Positions 1-7,078 of a DNA stretch of 64,000 nucleotides are shown here, in pieces. The stretch comes from Parenemella sanctibonifatiensis (lineage in GTDB: Bacteria > Actinomycetota > Actinomycetes > Propionibacteriales > Propionibacteriaceae): assembly GCF_002250565.1 (NCBI RefSeq), contig NZ_NMVJ01000006.1:124001-188000 (forward strand), written 5' to 3'. Each line of letters opens with the position of its first letter. Position 1 is the stretch's first letter. Under the pieces are notes generated by a model, which saw nothing but the letters and a program-made list of their open reading frames with translations, searched no databases and was not told the DNA's origin. A program made the position numbers and the translations under genes.

Positions 1-1725
1 CCGGTCCTGATCGGTACCGCTTCGGTGACCAAGTCCGAGGTGATCAGCAAGGCGCTGACCCGGGCCGGAGTCACGCACGAGGTCCTCAACGCCAAGAACC
101 ACGAGCGCGAAGCGGCGATCGTTGCCGAGGCTGGTCGTAAGGGCAAGGTCACCGTCGCCACCAACATGGCCGGTCGAGGCACCGACATCATGCTCGGCGG
201 CAACCCCGAATTCCTCGCCGAGCAGGAGTTGGCCCGTCGTGGGCTGGACCCGGTCGAGGACGAGGAGGCCTACCAGGCCGCTTGGGAGGAGGCCATCGAG
301 GCCTTCGAGGCGCAGGTCGAGGACGAGCACGAAGAGGTCGTCGAGCTCGGTGGCCTTTACGTCATCGGCTCCGAGCGGCACGAGTCGCGCCGGATCGACA
401 ACCAGTTGCGTGGTCGTTCCGGCCGTCAGGGCGACCCGGGCGAATCCCGCTTCTATCTGTCGCTGGGCGATGACCTGATGCGGCTGTTCAAGTCCGAAAT
501 GGTCGAGTGGGTGCTGACCGCCCTCAAGATCCCCGACGACGAGCCCATCGAGATGAAGCGGGTCACCAAGTCGATCGCTTCGGCGCAGGAACAGGTCGAG
601 GCGCAGAACTTCGAGACCCGTAAGAACGTGCTCCGCTATGACGACGTGATGAACCGGCAGCGGTTCGCGATCTACGGTGACCGGCGTCGGGTGCTGGAAG
701 GCGTCGACGTCAGCGAGCAGCTGCGGCGTACCACTGAACGCGTCGTGGCCCAGACCGTCCGCGCCCACACCGAGGGCTTCTCCGAGGACTGGGACTGGCA
801 GAAGATCTGGGACGAGGTCGGCCGGCTCTATCCGGTGGGCCTGGAGCTGGACGACTACGAGGGCACGGACATCCCGGTCGAAGACCTGGTCGAGGACTTC
901 GTCGAGGACGCGCTGGAGGCGTACGACAACCGCGAGGAAGACCTCGGCGCCGACGTCATGCGCGACCTGGAACGTCAGGTGCTGCTGACGGTGCTGGACC
1001 GCAAGTGGCGCGAGCACCTCTACGAGATGGACTACCTGCGCGAAGGCATCGGCCTGCGCGCGATGGCGCAGCGCGACCCGCTGGTGGAATACCAGCGTGA
1101 GGGCGGCGAGATGTTCAACTCGATGATGGAGGCCTTCATGGAGGAGGTCGTCGAGTACCTCTTCCACATGGAAGCCCCGGACAAGCCGAAGTTCCAGCTG
1201 CTCGGCAAGGGTGCGTCATTGAAGCTGACCTCCGATGTCGATCCCACCGGCGACGGCGCTGCTGCCAAGGACGTCCCCGCCCCGGCGGTCGACGACGAGG
1301 ACACTGAGGACGAGGCTGAGGCGGAGTCCGAGGAGGACGAGCCGGCTGCGAAGTCGACCCGACGCTCCCGGCGCGCCGCTGCTCGGGGCGGCAACTCCCG
1401 TACCGCGTCCAGCAAGGCGTCGGCGACCCTGGTGGTCGATGAGGCCGAGGACGAGGAGCCGGAGCCGGAGGCCAAGGCTTCCCGCCGGCCGCGACGCCGT
1501 GGCGGCGCCTCGCGTGGGCAGGGCAACCAGCGCAGCTCGACGATCGAGGGCCGCCAGCTGAGCTACTCGGCCCCCAGCGAGGACGGCGAGGCGGAGGAGC
1601 GCAAGGTCACCCCGACCCAGACCAAGAAGCGCGACGATCCGTACGCCGGTGTCGGCCGCAACGCCCAGTGCCCGTGTGGCTCGGGCAAGAAGTTCAAGTT
1701 CTGCCACGGCAAGGCGTCAGCCTGA
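1..1725 (+). CDS. secA: Preprotein translocase ATPase SecA, 3' part (5' end outside window)
   Basis: Motor ATPase that pushes unfolded preproteins through SecYEG at the cytoplasmic face of the membrane. The reading frame is open from base 1, so only the C-terminal 574 residues are present. Visible parts are the second nucleotide-binding domain ([13 protein letters not shown] at the start, [15 protein letters not shown], then the [17 protein letters not shown] motif VI region), the helical scaffold/wing region ([20 protein letters not shown], about residue 330) and a terminal SEC-C zinc motif ([14 protein letters not shown], about residue 555). Between about residues 415 and 530 is a long disordered linker, first acidic then Arg/Lys-rich, longer than in typical SecA. 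A 14-bp stem-loop follows the stop codon. Family assignment is certain. It is probably the essential SecA1, because the accessory SecA2 form usually lacks SEC-C. Confidence 0.97.
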   Translation, partial: PVLIGTASVTKSEVISKALTRAGVTHEVLNAKNHEREAAIVAEAGRKGKVTVATNMAGRGTDIMLGGNPEFLAEQELARRGLDPVEDEEAYQAAWEEAIEAFEAQVEDEHEEVVELGGLYVIGSERHESRRIDNQLRGRSGRQGDPGESRFYLSLGDDLMRLFKSEMVEWVLTALKIPDDEPIEMKRVTKSIASAQEQVEAQNFETRKNVLRYDDVMNRQRFAIYGDRRRVLEGVDVSEQLRRTTERVVAQTVRAHTEGFSEDWDWQKIWDEVGRLYPVGLELDDYEGTDIPVEDLVEDFVEDALEAYDNREEDLGADVMRDLERQVLLTVLDRKWREHLYEMDYLREGIGLRAMAQRDPLVEYQREGGEMFNSMMEAFMEEVVEYLFHMEAPDKPKFQLLGKGASLKLTSDVDPTGDGAAAKDVPAPAVDDEDTEDEAEAESEEDEPAAKSTRRSRRAAARGGNSRTASSKASATLVVDEAEDEEPEPEAKASRRPRRRGGASRGQGNQRSSTIEGRQLSYSAPSEDGEAEERKVTPTQTKKRDDPYAGVGRNAQCPCGSGKKFKFCHGKASA

Positions 1726-1734
1726 GCCAACGAC

Positions 1735-1767
1735 AGCCGCCCCGCACCTGACCGGTGCGGGGCGGCT
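1735..1767 (+). terminator. GC-rich stem-loop after secA
   Basis: A perfect 14-bp stem (AGCCGCCCCGCACC paired with its complement) with a 5-nt TGACC loop lies 9 bases after the secA stop. There is no T-run behind it, which is common for actinobacterial terminators. It sits between secA and a convergent minus-strand gene and may stop transcripts from both sides. Confidence 0.7.
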
Positions 1768-1799
1768 GCGTATCTGGGATGTCCTGCTGAGCGCCGTGG

Positions 1800-2315
1800 T
1801 CAGCGCTGGGTCGCGCCCTTGTCCTCGCCCTGGCGGTAGCGCTGCAGCTGCTGCTTGGCGAGTTCCCCCACGGTGAGACCGGTCCAGGACTCGATCCTGG
1901 CCCAGATCTGTTCGCTGGGGGCGGCCTCGGCGTCGAGCTGGAGTATGCCATCAGCCTGAGCCACCTTGCCCTCGGCCATGGCAGACAGGCCGGTGAGCTT
2001 GCCGTCGGTGGCGACCCCCACCGCGTACGTCTGCGCGACGTCCATGTGCATGACCAGCATGAACTGACCCGGGATCTGGGCGGCCTTGCCGGCGCTCATC
2101 GCCTGGGCCATGGCAGCGGCGAGCTCCATGTCGATGAAGGCGAACGCTGACGTGGGCAGGCTCAGCACGTCCAGGGTGGCGCGGGGCCGCTTCGGGGACA
2201 GCGCGTCGACGAAGCTCACCTGCTCGGTTGCGGTGACCGGGCCGCCGGTGACCTTGGTCAGGTCTGCCTCGGTGATCGGTCGATCGAGCAGGAAGCCGGT
2301 GAAGTCGAAGGCCAT
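1800..2315 (-). CDS. Hypothetical protein downstream of the Rv3235-type gene
   Basis: A 171-residue protein that I do not recognise. It starts MAFDFTGFLLDRPITEADL and ends in a charged tail (QQLQRYRQGEDKGATQR). It has no signal peptide, no membrane segment, no cysteines and only scattered Met/Ala-rich helices, so it is probably a soluble cytoplasmic protein. The ATG start is chosen because GAGGAA lies about 6 bases before it; a TTG 12 bases further upstream is less likely. It follows the Rv3235-type gene on the same strand after only 31 bases, so the two are probably co-transcribed, and it is convergent with secA. The codon pattern is typical for the window and the gene is very likely real. 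Function unknown. Confidence 0.7.
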   Translation of the reverse strand: MAFDFTGFLLDRPITEADLTKVTGGPVTATEQVSFVDALSPKRPRATLDVLSLPTSAFAFIDMELAAAMAQAMSAGKAAQIPGQFMLVMHMDVAQTYAVGVATDGKLTGLSAMAEGKVAQADGILQLDAEAAPSEQIWARIESWTGLTVGELAKQQLQRYRQGEDKGATQR

Positions 2316-2346
2316 GTCATTCCTCAACAGTCGGTGGTCGGTTCGG

Positions 2347-2859
2347 TCAGTCTAGGGATGCTCGGGGTCCCGATGGCCGTCCGGTTCCCTGCGGTTGGGG
2401 GCGGATCGGTCCCAACTCCCAGGCCGTGCACCACCAGCGCTGCCGGCGTCTGGTCAACCGGAAGGCCATCGGCACGCTGCGCTGCCCGATGCGCAGGTGG
2501 GCGTGAGCCTCGATGATGTGCTGATCGACGCTCTGGCCGCCCACCGAGACCAGTCGGAGCGCCGCGCGGTCGCGTCGTTGCGCCAGCAGTGCCTGCTGGA
2601 CCCGCAGGTCGGCCTGGACCGAACCGGTGACCCAGCCGCCGAACTGCTCCGGGGTGCGCTGCCCGTTGATCACTTCAAGCAGCCGGTGCACCAACGCCGT
2701 CAAGGTGGTCAGATGAGCCGGGGTGAGTGGCATCGGCGCCGGGCCGCTGGCCACCTGGAGCCTGGGCATACCGAACAGCGCCGGTTGGGCGGTGAGGATC
2801 GGATCGGGCGTGCGGCCGAAGGCCAGCGGGGGCAACGATCTGGACGAGGTGGAGGTCAT
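2347..2859 (-). CDS. Rv3235-family (DUF6459-like) protein
   Basis: A 170-residue protein with a low-complexity Pro/Ser N-terminal third and a conserved C-terminal half: a helix LTALVHRLLEVINGQRTPEQ, then GGWVTGSVQADLRVQQAL, and a final beta-rich part with RSVPMAFRLTRRRQRWWCTAWELG. This C-terminal pattern (V..R..A.A.RL....W.C...ELG) is that of the Rv3235-type family, often encoded near secA in Actinomycetia. The family has no established function that I know of. The ATG at 2859 gives the first plausible start; the Shine-Dalgarno is weak (CTCAGG). Its upstream region (2860-2964) carries three GTTGTCC boxes and resembles the region upstream of the gene at 46483-47208. It is probably the first gene of a two-gene unit with 1800-2315. 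Confidence 0.72.
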   Translation of the reverse strand: MTSTSSRSLPPLAFGRTPDPILTAQPALFGMPRLQVASGPAPMPLTPAHLTTLTALVHRLLEVINGQRTPEQFGGWVTGSVQADLRVQQALLAQRRDRAALRLVSVGGQSVDQHIIEAHAHLRIGQRSVPMAFRLTRRRQRWWCTAWELGPIRPQPQGTGRPSGPRASLD

Positions 2860-2964
2860 GACCTGAGCCTGCGTCGGCGAACTGGCCGATCGCCATGGTT
2901 GCGGCCCAGGTCCTGTGGACAACTCGGCGTACGGACAACACTTCAGCCAAACGGACAACACCGC
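2860..2964 (-). promoter_or_regulatory. Upstream region with three GTTGTCC boxes
   Basis: On the gene-sense (minus) strand GTTGTCC occurs three times, at plus-strand positions 2917-2923, 2933-2939 and 2953-2959, spaced 16 and 20 bases. The copy nearest the gene is embedded in TTGTCCACA (2914-2922), identical to a consensus DnaA box. The two distal copies lie in GTGTTGTCCG with TGGCTG between them, the same arrangement as upstream of the gene starting at 47208. The similarity continues toward the start codon (GCAACC.TGG, CTCAGG.CATGAC). The layout suggests a regulator binding site, which is inference. Confidence 0.55.
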
Positions 2965-3122
2965 GGCAGCATCGTTGGTTTCCGGCGGGTCCAGGGGGCG
3001 GCGTCCCGCCCACCTGCGCGGGCCCCGGCTCCGCCGGGTACCGCTCCGGTACGCCCGACCACACCCCGACGCCGCCCCCAGCACCCACCTTTGAGGCGCG
3101 GCGTACGCGCTGGGTCGTCGGC

Positions 3123-3128
3123 TAGGGT
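3123..3128 (+). promoter_or_regulatory. -10 box (TAGGGT) of the methyltransferase gene
   Basis: TAGGGT lies 23 bases before the ATG at 3152, leaving a short leader that contains the AGGAGG ribosome-binding site. The flanks GTCGGCT and AGCCGAC form a 7-bp inverted repeat centred on the box (3117-3137), a possible operator. Confidence 0.5.
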
Positions 3129-3151
3129 CGAGCCGACCCCAGGAGGCGTAC

Positions 3152-3817
3152 ATGACTGGTCCTGACCTCAGCACCCGCGCGCTGCTCGCCATGCACCGCC
3201 TGAACCAGCGCCATCCGTGGAGCCACAACGACCACTTCCATCCGTGGATTCTGGGCCGGTTGCCCGAGTTTCGGGGCCGCGCCCTGGATGTCGGCTGTGG
3301 TCGCGGCGAGTTGGTGGCGGCATTGGCGCCGCACTTCGCCTCGGTTGAGGGCATTGACCGGGATCCGGGCATGCGTCGGGTGGCCAGCGCCCGCTGTGCC
3401 GGTGTGGCGGAGGTCAGCATTGGCGATACACCGCTGGGCGCGCTGACCGGACCGTACGACCTCATCACGATGGTCGCCGTGCTGCATCACCTGCCGCTGG
3501 GGGAGACCTTCGGCCAGGTACGCCGGCTGCTGGCGCCGGGCGGCCGCTTCCTCGTGGTGGGGCTCGCGCAGTCGCGGAGCCGGAGCGACCTGGCATGGGA
3601 GGGCGTGTGCGCGCTCACCAACCCCCTCATCGGGCTGGTGAAACATCCCTGGCCCGCACCACCGGCTCCGCCCGCGACGGATGCTCGGCCGGAGATGCCG
3701 ACCGCCGATCCGGTCGAGACCCTCGCCGAGATCGACGCTGCCGCGCGGCGCGTGCTGCCCGGCGTACGCCTGCATCGCCGCCTCGGTTTTCGCTACACGC
3801 TGGAGTGGACAGCCTGA
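3152..3817 (+). CDS. Class I SAM-dependent methyltransferase
   Basis: A 221-residue cytoplasmic methyltransferase that should transfer a methyl group from S-adenosylmethionine to an unknown acceptor. Motif I is clear (ALDVGCGRGELVAALA, about residues 48-63), followed by the acidic residue after beta-2 (VEGIDRDPGM) and motifs typical of the Methyltransf_11/25 group (GPYDLITMVAVLHHLPL, then LRRLLAPGGRFLVVGL-like). AGGAGG lies 9 bases upstream of the ATG, so the start is firm. It stands alone, divergent from the Rv3235-type gene. Substrate cannot be inferred. Confidence 0.88.
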   Translation: MTGPDLSTRALLAMHRLNQRHPWSHNDHFHPWILGRLPEFRGRALDVGCGRGELVAALAPHFASVEGIDRDPGMRRVASARCAGVAEVSIGDTPLGALTGPYDLITMVAVLHHLPLGETFGQVRRLLAPGGRFLVVGLAQSRSRSDLAWEGVCALTNPLIGLVKHPWPAPPAPPATDARPEMPTADPVETLAEIDAAARRVLPGVRLHRRLGFRYTLEWTA

Positions 3818-3818
3818 G

Positions 3819-3897
3819 CGTGCAAAAGCGACGTGGATTCAGCGCGATCGGCACCTGAGGCGCTGTTCGCGACGAATCACCGTCGGTTCTGCACGGA
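3819..3897. repeat. Intergenic inverted repeat related to a dispersed element
   Basis: The left arm GTGCAAAAGCGACGTGGATT (from 3820) and, on the opposite strand, GTGCAGAACCGACGGTGATT (from about 3896 downward) match at 16 of 20 positions. They are separated by about 30 bases in the gap between the methyltransferase and the WS/DGAT-like gene. The core TGCA.AAC.. resembles the repeats at 14111-14153 and 19549-19621. Confidence 0.5.
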
Positions 3898-3954
3898 TGT
3901 CGCTCGCCGCCCGAGCCCCTCGGGGTGGCTCCTCCGGTTCGGCGTACGAGGCGT

Positions 3955-3960
3955 TAGTCT
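3955..3960 (+). promoter_or_regulatory. -10 box (TAGTCT) of a leaderless gene
   Basis: TAGTCT ends 6 bases before the GTG at 3967, with no Shine-Dalgarno between. This spacing would put the transcription start on or next to the start codon, the usual layout of actinobacterial leaderless mRNAs, and it supports the GTG start. Confidence 0.55.
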
Positions 3961-3966
3961 GGCGCC

Positions 3967-5169
3967 GTGGCTGAACGGGTGACGAGTGTGGAGATGGACC
4001 TGCTGGCGAGGTCCGCGCACCGTCCCGCCTCGGTGCTGACCGCCATGCTGCTCGACGAGATTCCCACCGACCTGACGCCGCGGATCAGTCAGCGGCTGGA
4101 CTACGTGCCGCGTTATCGCCAACTGCCGCGTTCAGCGGGTTTGGGCGTACACCGGTGGCGCGACGATCCGGATTTCACCGTCTCCCGACAACTGCACCGC
4201 GCCGAGATCGGGACAGCGGAGGACCTGCGTACCGAACTGCAGGAGATGCTGGGCCGACCCTGGCCCACCGACCGGCCGCTGTGGCGCGCCGAAGTGGTCA
4301 AGGGCGAGGGAACCGCCGCGCTGGTGTTGGACAGCCACCCGGCGCTGGTGGACGGGCACGACACCGTCGAACTGAGCCAGGTGTTGCTGGAGACCGAACC
4401 GGCCCCGGGCGTCGCGATCCCGTCGGCCTGGGAGCCGGAGCCGATGCCGGAGGGGGAGACCGAGTTCACTGCTTCGCTGATCGGTGGCTGGCGCGACCCG
4501 GAGACCTTGATGGCCACCGCCGCGTCGGGGCTGCGTGGGCTGGCGGGCAGGCTCCGCGGCACTCCGCCGCCCGTCGCTGAGGTACGCCCGCGACTCAGCC
4601 TGGCCGGGGTGCCGAAGGCCACCCTCGCCGCGGCCTGCAAGGCGACCGGCGCCACCGCCGAACAGGTGTTGCTGGCCTCGGTGACTGCTGCCGGAGGTCG
4701 TGGCCGCAGACTGAACTTCCCGCGCAGCCACGCCGATGATGGCTCCACGAGCGCGCTCGGGCTCGACCTGGCTCCCCAGGTGGTGGTGCTGCCGGACGAA
4801 TCAATGCCTCATGCCGCGCTGCGTCAGGTACGCCCACTGCGCCCGACCGGGATCGACGTCGATGCGCTCCGCGCGCTGCCCGGTTGCGTTGCCGGCACGG
4901 TGCACGCGATGGCACTGCGCAGCGATGTGACCGGACCCCGATCCGACATCCTGCTCAGTTGGGCGCCGTCCGGGGACGCCGAACGGTGGTACCTGGGCCG
5001 ACAGAAGGTCCGCGCCATGTACGCCGCTCCGGTGGTCGGCGGGCGTACCGGGATCGGGATCTGCGAGGATCACCGCCGGCTCACCGTCACGGTGGTCTCC
5101 TCGGATGACATCGACCTGGAAGCCGACGACGTGGTCGCCGCGGTACGGCGACTGGCCGAACCCGAGTGA
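3967..5169 (+). CDS. Wax ester synthase/DGAT-like protein with altered active-site motif
   Basis: A 400-residue protein resembling the WS/DGAT acyltransferases that esterify acyl-CoA to diacylglycerol or fatty alcohol. The N-terminal half shows family features (RISQRLDYVPRYRQLP, then GVHRWRDDPDFTVSRQLHR, LGRPWPTDRPLWRAEVVKG). Where the catalytic HHxxxDG should be, the sequence is S-H-P-A-L-V-D-G (about residues 123-130), so the second, catalytic His is Pro. The C-terminal half is shorter than in active enzymes (usually about 450-480 residues). It may be a non-catalytic or diverged homologue; an unrelated acyltransferase of the same fold is possible. The GTG start is supported by the -10 box at 3955. 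It is followed after 26 bases by the DUF6912-like gene. Confidence 0.65.
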   Translation: MAERVTSVEMDLLARSAHRPASVLTAMLLDEIPTDLTPRISQRLDYVPRYRQLPRSAGLGVHRWRDDPDFTVSRQLHRAEIGTAEDLRTELQEMLGRPWPTDRPLWRAEVVKGEGTAALVLDSHPALVDGHDTVELSQVLLETEPAPGVAIPSAWEPEPMPEGETEFTASLIGGWRDPETLMATAASGLRGLAGRLRGTPPPVAEVRPRLSLAGVPKATLAAACKATGATAEQVLLASVTAAGGRGRRLNFPRSHADDGSTSALGLDLAPQVVVLPDESMPHAALRQVRPLRPTGIDVDALRALPGCVAGTVHAMALRSDVTGPRSDILLSWAPSGDAERWYLGRQKVRAMYAAPVVGGRTGIGICEDHRRLTVTVVSSDDIDLEADDVVAAVRRLAEPE

Positions 5170-5195
5170 CGCGACAGCCGACAGAGGAGAGTGGC

Positions 5196-5645
5196 ATGAA
5201 GCAGATGGCGTTCTTTCCGGTGCTGGCCGAGGAGATTCGACAGATCCTCACTGGCACTGCGTGGACCGGGGTTGGTCATGCCGCCACGCCCGAGATGCGG
5301 GCAGGTTTCGGGTACGCCGACAACGAGGACGAGGAGGCCGATTGGGCTGCCCTGACCATCGCGTCGGTGGCGGGCCTGGCGATTCCGACCCGGATCATCC
5401 TGGCCGCAGAGGTGAGCGTGGATGTCGGTGCAGACACCGAGTTCGGTGAGGTGACCGCCACCGTGACGGCTGCCGACCTGCGGGCTGCCTTCCGAGCCGA
5501 ACCGGCGCAGGGGGAGGGCGTACGCGCCGCTGCCGAGGCGGTGACAGGCAAGCGTCTGGCGGGGGCATGGGACCATCCGGCGGTCACGGCGTTGGTCGCG
5601 GACCAGGACTTGTTGTGGCATCTGCCCGAGGAGATTGCCGGCTGA
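5196..5645 (+). CDS. DUF6912-like hypothetical protein
   Basis: A 149-residue protein beginning MKQMAFFPVLAEEIRQIL. Its central part (DEEADWAALTIASVAGL, then PTRIILAAEVSVDVG) resembles the small actinobacterial family DUF6912, in which a short N-terminal strand-helix is followed by an A-L-T helix and a conserved 'vvlAadv' strand. This comparison is from memory, so the name is tentative. There are no catalytic motifs, membrane segments or signal peptide. ATG 5196 is preceded by AGAGGAGAG, a strong ribosome-binding site; an in-frame upstream start at 5166 would overlap the previous gene and has none. It probably forms one transcript with the WS/DGAT-like gene. Function unknown. Confidence 0.65.
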   Translation: MKQMAFFPVLAEEIRQILTGTAWTGVGHAATPEMRAGFGYADNEDEEADWAALTIASVAGLAIPTRIILAAEVSVDVGADTEFGEVTATVTAADLRAAFRAEPAQGEGVRAAAEAVTGKRLAGAWDHPAVTALVADQDLLWHLPEEIAG

Positions 5646-5650
5646 GGCTC

Positions 5651-5656
5651 TAGACT
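5651..5656 (+). promoter_or_regulatory. -10 box (TAGACT) of leaderless ku
   Basis: TAGACT ends 7 bases before the ATG of ku at 5664. There is no Shine-Dalgarno in between, so ku is probably made from a leaderless mRNA. Confidence 0.6.
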
Positions 5657-5663
5657 TCGCCCC

Positions 5664-6455
5664 ATGCCACGTTCCATCTGGAAGGGCGCCATCTCGTTCG
5701 GCCTGATCAGTATCCCGGTCAAGGTCTATGGCGCAACCGAGACCAAGGACCTCAGTTTTCGGCAGATCCACGCCGAGGATGAGGGGCGCATCCGTTACAA
5801 GCGGGTCTGTGAGAAGTGTGACAAGGAGATTCCCTACGGCGACATCGCCAAGGGCTACGAGGCCGCCGACGGGCGCTTGGCGATCCTGGAGAAGGGCGAC
5901 TTCGACGACCTTCCGTTGACGACCACCAAGACCGTCGACATCCATCGCTTCATTGATGCTGCTGAGGTCGACCCGACCTACTTCGAGAAGACCTACGTGC
6001 TGGAGGCCGACGGCCCCGGCGCCAAGCCTTATGTGTTGCTGCGCGACGCCCTCATCAAGGAGGACCAGGCCGCGTTGGTGAAGGTGGCGTTGCGCAACCG
6101 CGAATCGCTGGCGCTGATCCGGGTGCGCGATGACGTGCTGTTGATGCACACCATGCTGTGGCCCGATGAGCTGCGGGACACCGGTTTTGCCGCGCCGCCG
6201 GCGGAGGTGACGGTCTCGGAGGAGGAGGTCACGATGGCGACCAGCTTCATCGAGCAACTGCACGGCGAGTTCGAGCCGGACACCTTCACCGACGCCTATC
6301 GGGATGCGCTGGAGGAAGTGGTGATGGCCAAGCTGGACGGCGCTGATCTCCCCGAGACCAGCAAGGAGCAGCCCAGCAAGGCCGACGTGGTCGACCTGGT
6401 GGCCGCGTTGCGGGCTTCGGTCGATGCCGCCAAGGCCAAACGCGAAGCGAGCTGA
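5664..6455 (+). CDS. ku: Non-homologous end-joining protein Ku
   Basis: A 263-residue bacterial Ku, the homodimeric ring that binds DNA double-strand ends and recruits LigD. The N-terminus MPRSIWKGAISFGLISIPVK is diagnostic, followed by LSFRQIHAEDEGRIRYKRVC, CEKCDKEIPYGDIAKGYE and the beta-barrel core (YVLEADGPGAKPYVLLRDAL). Length fits the short bacterial form; the C-terminal tail is modestly basic (AKAKREAS). It has its own apparent leaderless promoter. The only LigD-type gene here is a stand-alone polymerase domain at 18522-19454, on the other strand 12 kb away, so the ligase partner must be encoded elsewhere. A stem-loop overlaps its stop codon. Confidence 0.97.
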   Translation: MPRSIWKGAISFGLISIPVKVYGATETKDLSFRQIHAEDEGRIRYKRVCEKCDKEIPYGDIAKGYEAADGRLAILEKGDFDDLPLTTTKTVDIHRFIDAAEVDPTYFEKTYVLEADGPGAKPYVLLRDALIKEDQAALVKVALRNRESLALIRVRDDVLLMHTMLWPDELRDTGFAAPPAEVTVSEEEVTMATSFIEQLHGEFEPDTFTDAYRDALEEVVMAKLDGADLPETSKEQPSKADVVDLVAALRASVDAAKAKREAS

Positions 6456-6472
6456 GCCAGCCGGCTCAGCTC
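6449..6472. terminator. Stem-loop between ku and the DUF2505 gene
   Basis: A perfect 10-bp stem (GAGCTGAGCC, loop AGCC, complement) begins inside the last ku codons and ends 9 bases before the end of the convergent gene. It can act on both strands. Confidence 0.65.
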
Positions 6473-6480
6473 GTGCCGTC

Positions 6481-6966
6481 TCAGGCGCGCTGGGCCAGCC
6501 AGTCGCGGCCCACGGTCTCCTGGATCTTGATGCCATCGACGATCGCTGGGGCGGCTGCCTGCTCCAGCTTCTTGCCGACGAAGGGGACGTTGACCTTCAG
6601 GTCGCCGGTCACCTCGACCACCGATGCGGCGTCGGTCCCGGTCAGCTTGGCGATGCCCTTGAGGGTCACCGGCTGGCCCGGGACGACGAGATTGAGGTCA
6701 GCCGTACGCTCGCCGTTTTGCTGAGCCGACCCCCATGCCATCGTCTGGACCAGGGTCAGGGTCGATCCGGCAAACTTCGCCGCCGCGCTGGGCGTGGCGA
6801 CGGTGCGCGACATGGTGCTGGTGTCACCCGAAACCGACACCTCATACTGCAGGGCATCACTCGCCTCACAGACCTGGGCCAGGTAACCCTCATCGTTCAT
6901 CATGGCCGCCACAGTGGCCGGGTCGGCAGGGAATTCGAGTCGCGCGCTGATGTCCATGGGCACCAT
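6481..6966 (-). CDS. DUF2505 domain protein
   Basis: A 161-residue protein of the DUF2505 family, small actinobacterial proteins with a predicted START/SRPBCC-like lipid-binding fold. Visible features are an N-terminal strand and helix (MDISARLEFPADPATVAAMMNDEGYLAQVCE), a central beta-rich part ending GQPVTLKGIAKLTG, and the C-terminal GDLKVNVPFVGKKLEQ with the terminal helix (AAPAIVDGIKIQETVGRDWL). The start may be the ATG at 6957 rather than 6966; neither has a clear Shine-Dalgarno. It is convergent with ku and divergent from the glutamate dehydrogenase gene. Ligand and role unknown. Confidence 0.85.
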   Translation of the reverse strand: MVPMDISARLEFPADPATVAAMMNDEGYLAQVCEASDALQYEVSVSGDTSTMSRTVATPSAAAKFAGSTLTLVQTMAWGSAQQNGERTADLNLVVPGQPVTLKGIAKLTGTDAASVVEVTGDLKVNVPFVGKKLEQAAAPAIVDGIKIQETVGRDWLAQRA

Positions 6967-7078
6967 GATGCACGATGCCGGCGCACCCCATGTACGGGCT
7001 CGATCAGCCGGGTCGCCCTGTTAGGCTCCTGAGTGTTGTTCAACGGACCAGTTGTCACACGAGGACGTGAGAATCGCA

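Noticed and set aside
2914-2922. Consensus DnaA box (TTGTCCACA), with another at 47505-47513, as a replication origin
   Set aside because: Single isolated boxes, not AT-rich, and no dnaA, dnaN or parA genes nearby. They are better explained as part of the GTTGTCC repeats or chance.
2395-3165. Plus-strand 256-codon frame opposite the Rv3235-type gene
   Set aside because: Composition is Arg/Gly/Pro-rich shadow sequence, while the minus strand gives a recognisable conserved C-terminal domain.
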